The translations under genes were made by a program, and so were the position numbers. The notes beneath the pieces were generated by a model. That model was not told the origin of the DNA. It worked only from the letters and a program-made list of their open reading frames with translations, and made no database searches. From an uncultured Clostridia bacterium (GTDB lineage: Bacteria; Bacillota; Clostridia; Oscillospirales; Ruminococcaceae), in the NCBI GenBank assembly GCA_944386445.1, contig CALXBD010000151.1:1-64000 (forward strand): a stretch of DNA of 64,000 nucleotides, given 5' to 3'. Shown here piece after piece: positions 60,122-64,000 of this stretch (its first letter is position 1; every line of letters begins with the position of its first letter).

Positions 60122-61309
60122 CTATTTTTCAGAAGGTCCATCAATATTCTGGTATGCCTGTCGGTAGACCGTAAGAAGGTAATTAGCCAGGTTTTCCGAA
60201 CCAGCCTGTTTAACGGACTCCCGGACAGAATTCTGTAGGATTTTTTTCTCCTCAGCCGGTTTGTCACGATAAGCGATCAGCTCTTGGTACATTCCTTGTG
60301 CATCATAATAAATATATCCGTTAACACCGCTGCGGACCTGTCCCTCATTGAGCTTGTCAAAACGATGGAGTACTGGCAGGCCGGTCGCCATCGCCTCCAG
60401 CATGGAAATAGAATTAGTGTCGGACAGGGACGCAGTGATATAAAGGTCGCAGCTGGCATAGTAGGGTGGCAGCTCATCGTTGGGAACAGCTCCTGTAAAG
60501 ATCACCATGTCCTGAATGCCAAGGCGGTTAGCTTGGTCTACCAGTTCCTGATAGCAAGGACCATTTCCAATAATCAGTAACTTCATATTATCGGTAGGCT
60601 TAACCGTTTCAGCCCAATAGTCCAGAAGAACGTCAATGCTCTTTTCTTTTCCAATGCGGCCGCAGAAGCAAACTAGCATTTCATCATCCCGAATGTGGTA
60701 CTTCTGCCGGAAGGCATGCTTTTTCTCATCGTCGATATTATGGGGCAGGAACTTGTCCAGCTCCACAGGATTAGGGATAACACTGACGTCCTTATTAATG
60801 CCGCAGTCCCTTTTGACATATTCATCGCATTTTTTGGAAGGTCCAGTAATCGCATTTGCCTTTTTCGCAAACTGTCCGAAATAATGATGAGAGATCCTGG
60901 TTACCATTGGAATCAACTGCTTAGGCGCTACATAATAAATGTAGTCGTCATACATTGTATGCAGCGTATATACCAACGGAATGTGAAGAATTTTGGCAAT
61001 ATGCATCCCAGAAAGACCAATTCCAAACTCATTATGGACATGGATAATATCAGGGTTAAATTCCTCAATCAACTTTACCCGACGGTGGGAATATGGCAAA
61101 GCAACGCCATAATCATAAAAACGTTTAAATCTTGCGCCTGGGCAGTGCAAAACATGATTTTCAATGTAATGATGCCGTGCATGCGGATCAGCAGTTACAA
61201 TCAAGACTTCGTGACCGAGTTTTTCAAGCCCTTCCTTCAAAAGTTTTACATGAGTCACGACTCCATTAATATACGGCAGATATGTTTCAGTAAACATGGC
61301 AATACGCAT
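60122..61309 (-). CDS. Family 4 glycosyltransferase (glucosyl-diacylglycerol synthase-like)
   Basis: A 395-residue GT-B enzyme. The N-terminal acceptor domain starts MRIAMFTETYLPYINGVVTH. The C-terminal donor domain contains the GRIGKEKSIDVLL phosphate loop and S-D-T-N-S-I-S-M-L-E-A-M-A-T-G-L-P-V, with E-x7-E-like spacing. The closest architecture is that of enzymes adding glucose to diacylglycerol or making related glycolipids. GGGAG precedes the ATG. The acetyltransferase gene follows directly. Confidence 0.85.
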   Translation of the reverse strand: MRIAMFTETYLPYINGVVTHVKLLKEGLEKLGHEVLIVTADPHARHHYIENHVLHCPGARFKRFYDYGVALPYSHRRVKLIEEFNPDIIHVHNEFGIGLSGMHIAKILHIPLVYTLHTMYDDYIYYVAPKQLIPMVTRISHHYFGQFAKKANAITGPSKKCDEYVKRDCGINKDVSVIPNPVELDKFLPHNIDDEKKHAFRQKYHIRDDEMLVCFCGRIGKEKSIDVLLDYWAETVKPTDNMKLLIIGNGPCYQELVDQANRLGIQDMVIFTGAVPNDELPPYYASCDLYITASLSDTNSISMLEAMATGLPVLHRFDKLNEGQVRSGVNGYIYYDAQGMYQELIAYRDKPAEEKKILQNSVRESVKQAGSENLANYLLTVYRQAYQNIDGPSEK

Positions 61310-61472
61310 AAATGGTCTCCCATCCTCTAAGAGATGGTTTCCTCCTTTTTGTTTGAAAAAGTCCGTTGGATTTGTACAGAAAACGAACTTGAAATCGTTT
61401 TTCCCTCAGAATTTCCAGCCAATTTTAATTTTTTTATGACCAATCTGTAAAAAAGCCTGGAATATTGTCTTT

Positions 61473-61501
61473 ATTATATCGTCATTCCTACAAAAAGTAA
61501 A
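61473..61501 (-). promoter_or_regulatory. Promoter of the glycosyltransferase gene
   Basis: Minus strand TTTACT (61496-61501) and TATAAT (61473-61478) with a 17-bp spacer; the leader would be about 160 nt. Confidence 0.5.
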
Positions 61502-61594
61502 GCTTTATTTGGAAATCATTTTGTCAAAATCCAAAACTTATGCCACAAAATAAAAAAGCGGGAAATTTTTCTACCTGTTTTTTGAATTTTGTGG

Positions 61595-61600
61595 TATAAT
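61595..61600 (+). promoter_or_regulatory. Extended -10 promoter of the tannase-family gene
   Basis: TATAAT is preceded by TG with one base between (extended -10); no good -35 is seen. The leader to the ATG at 61678 is about 70 nt. Confidence 0.5.
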
Positions 61601-61677
61601 ATTGTTTGTATATTAGAATTGTAGTACTCAATATTGATAGAAAGTAATAGATTTATTCAAGAGTTGAGGTGGTTTGG

Positions 61678-63105
61678 ATGGAACAAAATGAAATCATCTT
61701 ACGTCTCAAAAACGCGCAACTTCCGTTTACCGATGTAATATCTGCAACTTACGAGTGTTCGGATCATTACGATCAAAATGCGAAAAAAATAAATTTTTAT
61801 TGTGTTTACTGTAAAAGCAGCTATGAATCCGGATCATTGGTGTATACCCAAATATGGTTGCCTGAAAACTGGAACGGCAAATTGATTGCCTTGGGCAACG
61901 GAGGCATGGCAGATTCAATACATGTCCGAGAACTGTTAAACTATTCAGTTTTGGGATATGCAGCGGTTCAAACCGATATGGGAACCTCCGGAGGAAGAGA
62001 GCGGGGCATTAACAATCAGGCAGTGTGGCGTGACTTCGGATGGCGCGCAACTCATGGCATGGCTGTATTGGGAAAACAGTTGTCGGAGATTTGCTATGGA
62101 AAAAAGCCAGAGTACTCCTATTTTGTAGGAGCATCAACCGGCGGACAGCAGGCATTTTCTGAGGCTCAAAGATTCCCGGAGGATTTTAATGGAATAATAG
62201 CAGGAGTACCCGCGAATAACCGAGTCGCTTTGCATACATACTTTCTATGGAACCATAACCATTTAAGACGTCCTGATGGAAAAGTGATGTTCACGGACAA
62301 AGAAATACAAAATATTACCCATCTTGCGGTAAGTTTTTTCCAAAGTAGGAAAGATGGCGCGGAAGGGGATAATTTTGTAACATATCCGACAAGAGACGAT
62401 CACACGATTACAGAATTCATCGCATATCTCGCGAAAAACGGAATGGACCGTGAACAATGCGATGCGTTGACGGCGGTGTATACAGGTCCGAAGGATCCAA
62501 AATCAGGTAAAAGGATTTACAATGGTATGCCGATCGGTTCAGAAATCTATGGGTGTGGCATAAAGGACTGTCAGCAAGCGGAAAGCCCTCATTTTTATCC
62601 CTTTATATGGTGCTTTGGCGCGGATTATAATGGATACAATTTCAATTTTTCGGATGATTATAAAAAGATCAGAGATACCTTGTCGGCAGACCTGGATGCC
62701 AATCGTGATGATCTCTCGGGATTTAATGAACGCGGCGGGAAAATGATCGTTTATTCCGGAAGTGCGGACCCTTGTGTTCCATATCCGGATGCCGAAGGAT
62801 ATTGCAACCGTCTTTTTGACAGGTTTGGCGGCTATGAAAAGACCTCAGAGTTTTTCAGGTACTTTTTGCTTCCTGGCAGAGATCACGGAAGTTCCGGAAA
62901 CGGTACAAACTGTGAATGGGCAACTCCTGAAGGTGGCAGCCTGCTCGACTTGCTAAGAGCATGGTGCGAGAATAACACTGCACCTAATAGCATAACAGCA
63001 GCAAGAGTGGAAAATGGTAGTCGGATTTTCACAAGAGAAATATATCCGTATGGCTCTAAAAAAAATCTGCGTGTAGCTGATGTCAATCTATGTGAAATAT
63101 TTTGA
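61678..63105 (+). CDS. Tannase/feruloyl esterase family protein
   Basis: A 475-residue alpha/beta hydrolase of the PF07519 type. The nucleophile Ser lies in G-A-S-T-G-G-Q-Q-A, Asp in SGSADPCVP and His in LPGRDHGSSGNG. The family's paired cysteines around the catalytic site (CGIKDCQQAE) are partly kept. It cleaves ester bonds of plant phenolics such as gallate or ferulate. No signal peptide is visible, so it is probably cytoplasmic, unlike most fungal members. The ATG at 61678 follows GAGGTGG; an in-frame GTG three codons earlier overlaps that site. Confidence 0.85.
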   Translation: MEQNEIILRLKNAQLPFTDVISATYECSDHYDQNAKKINFYCVYCKSSYESGSLVYTQIWLPENWNGKLIALGNGGMADSIHVRELLNYSVLGYAAVQTDMGTSGGRERGINNQAVWRDFGWRATHGMAVLGKQLSEICYGKKPEYSYFVGASTGGQQAFSEAQRFPEDFNGIIAGVPANNRVALHTYFLWNHNHLRRPDGKVMFTDKEIQNITHLAVSFFQSRKDGAEGDNFVTYPTRDDHTITEFIAYLAKNGMDREQCDALTAVYTGPKDPKSGKRIYNGMPIGSEIYGCGIKDCQQAESPHFYPFIWCFGADYNGYNFNFSDDYKKIRDTLSADLDANRDDLSGFNERGGKMIVYSGSADPCVPYPDAEGYCNRLFDRFGGYEKTSEFFRYFLLPGRDHGSSGNGTNCEWATPEGGSLLDLLRAWCENNTAPNSITAARVENGSRIFTREIYPYGSKKNLRVADVNLCEIF

Positions 63106-63168
63106 TTACTTTGCAACTGTGATTCTAGTTGCATCTTCTTTCCATGGAAGAATGAAAAGAGGGAAGAT

Positions 63169-64000
63169 ATGCCGGAAGAAATAAAACAACATTACAGGGA
63201 GCTTGTTACTAAGCTGAATTATTATAGTCATTTATATTATACCTTGGACGCTCCGGAAATCAGCGACTATGAGTATGATATGCTCATGCAGGAGCTGAAA
63301 GCAATTGAAAAACAATATCCGGGAGAGATTCTGCCGGAATCCCCTACTCAGAGAATAGGAGATGAAAGCCTATTCAATACCTTTGAGAAGGTAGAACATA
63401 CTGTCCAGATGGGAAGCCTTCAGGACGTTTTCAGTGAGGTGGAGCTTTTTGATTTCGGTAACCGATGTAAGGAGGTCATTCCGGAAGCTGCTTTTGTGGT
63501 AGAACCTAAAATTGATGGACTGTCTGTTTCTTTGGAATATCGTGATGGGATTTTTGTTCGTGGCTCTACTCGCGGCAATGGTTTCGTCGGAGAAGATGTC
63601 ACATTGAATTTGAAAACCATCGCTTCTATTCCGGCCAAGCTTACAGAACCAATCCCGTTTGTCGAGGTCCGCGGAGAGGTGTATATGCCCAAAGCGGTTT
63701 TTGAAACGTTGGTGGCAGAACAGCTTCAGAATGAAGAGGAGCCTTTCAAAAATCCAAGAAATGCGGCTGCGGGAGGGCTTCGTCAAAAGGACCCAAAAGT
63801 GACGGCTGCCAGAAAGCTGGACATTTTTGTGTTCAATCTCCAGCAGATCGAGGGCAGGGAAGTCACTTCCCATAAAGAATCTCTGGATTTGCTTCATCAA
63901 TTGGGATTTCAAGTAATCCCTTCCTACAAACGATTTGACAATATTGCTGATGCTGTGGAGGAAGTTCGACGAATCGGCGAAATGCGCGGGCAGTACTCTT
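63169..64000 (+). CDS. ligA: NAD-dependent DNA ligase LigA, N-terminal part (runs off the window)
   Basis: About 277 codons are present. The Ia domain contains YYSHLYYTLDAPEISDYEYD, which binds NMN. The adenylation domain contains the active-site Lys in EPKIDGLS, then RGSTRGNGFVGEDVT, EVRGEVYMP and NPRNAAAGGLRQ. The full enzyme (about 660 residues) seals Okazaki fragments and is essential. GAGGGAAG precedes the ATG. The gene follows the tannase-family gene by 63 bp that include a GCAACT...AGTTGC hairpin, a weak terminator. Confidence 0.95.
   Translation, partial: MPEEIKQHYRELVTKLNYYSHLYYTLDAPEISDYEYDMLMQELKAIEKQYPGEILPESPTQRIGDESLFNTFEKVEHTVQMGSLQDVFSEVELFDFGNRCKEVIPEAAFVVEPKIDGLSVSLEYRDGIFVRGSTRGNGFVGEDVTLNLKTIASIPAKLTEPIPFVEVRGEVYMPKAVFETLVAEQLQNEEEPFKNPRNAAAGGLRQKDPKVTAARKLDIFVFNLQQIEGREVTSHKESLDLLHQLGFQVIPSYKRFDNIADAVEEVRRIGEMRGQYS

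Larger units (their letters stand above)
61310..61677. other. A/T-rich divergent intergenic region with two promoters
   Basis: About 370 bp separate the glycosyltransferase and tannase-family genes. Apart from the two promoters listed separately, only A/T-rich DNA is seen; no reading frame or clear hairpin was recognised. Confidence 0.6.

Noticed and set aside
1..64000. CRISPR arrays, tRNA or rRNA genes, prophage modules
   Set aside because: No regularly spaced repeats, cloverleaf-type genes, rRNA segments or phage structural genes were recognised on reading both strands; a tRNAscan or CRISPR search could confirm this.

Overview
The window looks like chromosome of an anaerobic, spore-forming member of the Clostridia, most likely a gut Oscillospiraceae/Ruminococcaceae-type organism (inference; no rRNA is present to prove it). 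The basis is AGGAGG-type ribosome sites, sigma-A promoters, spore genes (ypeB, ytaF-like), oxygen-sensitive enzymes (2-hydroxyacyl-CoA dehydratase activase, ferredoxin-type aldo/keto reductase, rubredoxin fusion), c-di-AMP genes cdaA-cdaR, and a 6S RNA next to tcdA as in Bacillus. No tRNA, rRNA, CRISPR array or intact prophage was seen. Mobile DNA is limited to the end of an IS3-family element at the left edge and a decayed IS200/IS605 tnpA near 15 kb.

Layout. 1-6.3 kb: IS end, a Gfo/Idh/MocA oxidoreductase, a fused ispDF isoprenoid gene, a DUF3343 plus cysteine desulfurase pair, and cdaA-cdaR. 6.4-9.5 kb: an aldo/keto-reductase-like protein, a second Gfo/Idh/MocA enzyme with a small [2Fe-2S] protein, and a flavin reductase. 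9.6-14.8 kb: a LytTR response regulator and a sensorless GHKL kinase, followed by a two-gene ABC exporter whose promoter carries a 21-bp-spaced direct repeat typical of LytTR operators. 14.8-16.7 kb: tnpA remnant and ypeB. 16.8-23.9 kb: a complete oligopeptide-type ABC importer that is structurally unusual. Its second permease carries a seven-repeat RCC1-like beta-propeller inserted in the first extracytoplasmic loop, one ATPase has an insertion of about 100 residues, and a 54-residue membrane protein ends the operon.

23.9-28.9 kb: a low-GC, mostly non-coding stretch with a strong leftward promoter, a DUF1292 gene, 6S RNA, tcdA, an aldo/keto reductase, a HAD phosphatase and a SIMPL-domain lipoprotein. 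29-35.9 kb: a TetR-led operon for a 2-hydroxyacyl-CoA dehydratase activase system, a CmpB-like membrane protein and a ferredoxin-type aldo/keto reductase. 35.9-42.5 kb: an apparent sugar-acid or polyol catabolic locus (uroporphyrinogen-decarboxylase-like protein, two Gfo/Idh/MocA enzymes around an enolase-superfamily enzyme, a divergent AraC regulator and a D-2-hydroxyacid dehydrogenase). 42.6-45 kb: a DUF1538 membrane protein with a tandem PII-like protein, then a candidate small RNA. 45-53.3 kb: an esterase divergent from a flavin-reductase/rubredoxin fusion with a palindromic operator between them, ytaF-like, an MFS transporter, a TPR regulator with hflX, and a TetM-like ribosomal-protection GTPase.

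53.4-64 kb: a lactonase and a PhnP-like hydrolase, a Qnr-like pentapeptide protein with a Fur-family regulator and a metal transporter behind a Fur-type box, an OmpR-type two-component system, a GNAT acetyltransferase with a GT4 glycosyltransferase, a tannase-family esterase and the 5' part of ligA. The strongest lead for something undescribed is the propeller-bearing peptide importer at 16.8-23.9 kb. The next best are the candidate sRNA at 44.9 kb, the DUF1538-PII pair and the unassigned catabolic locus.
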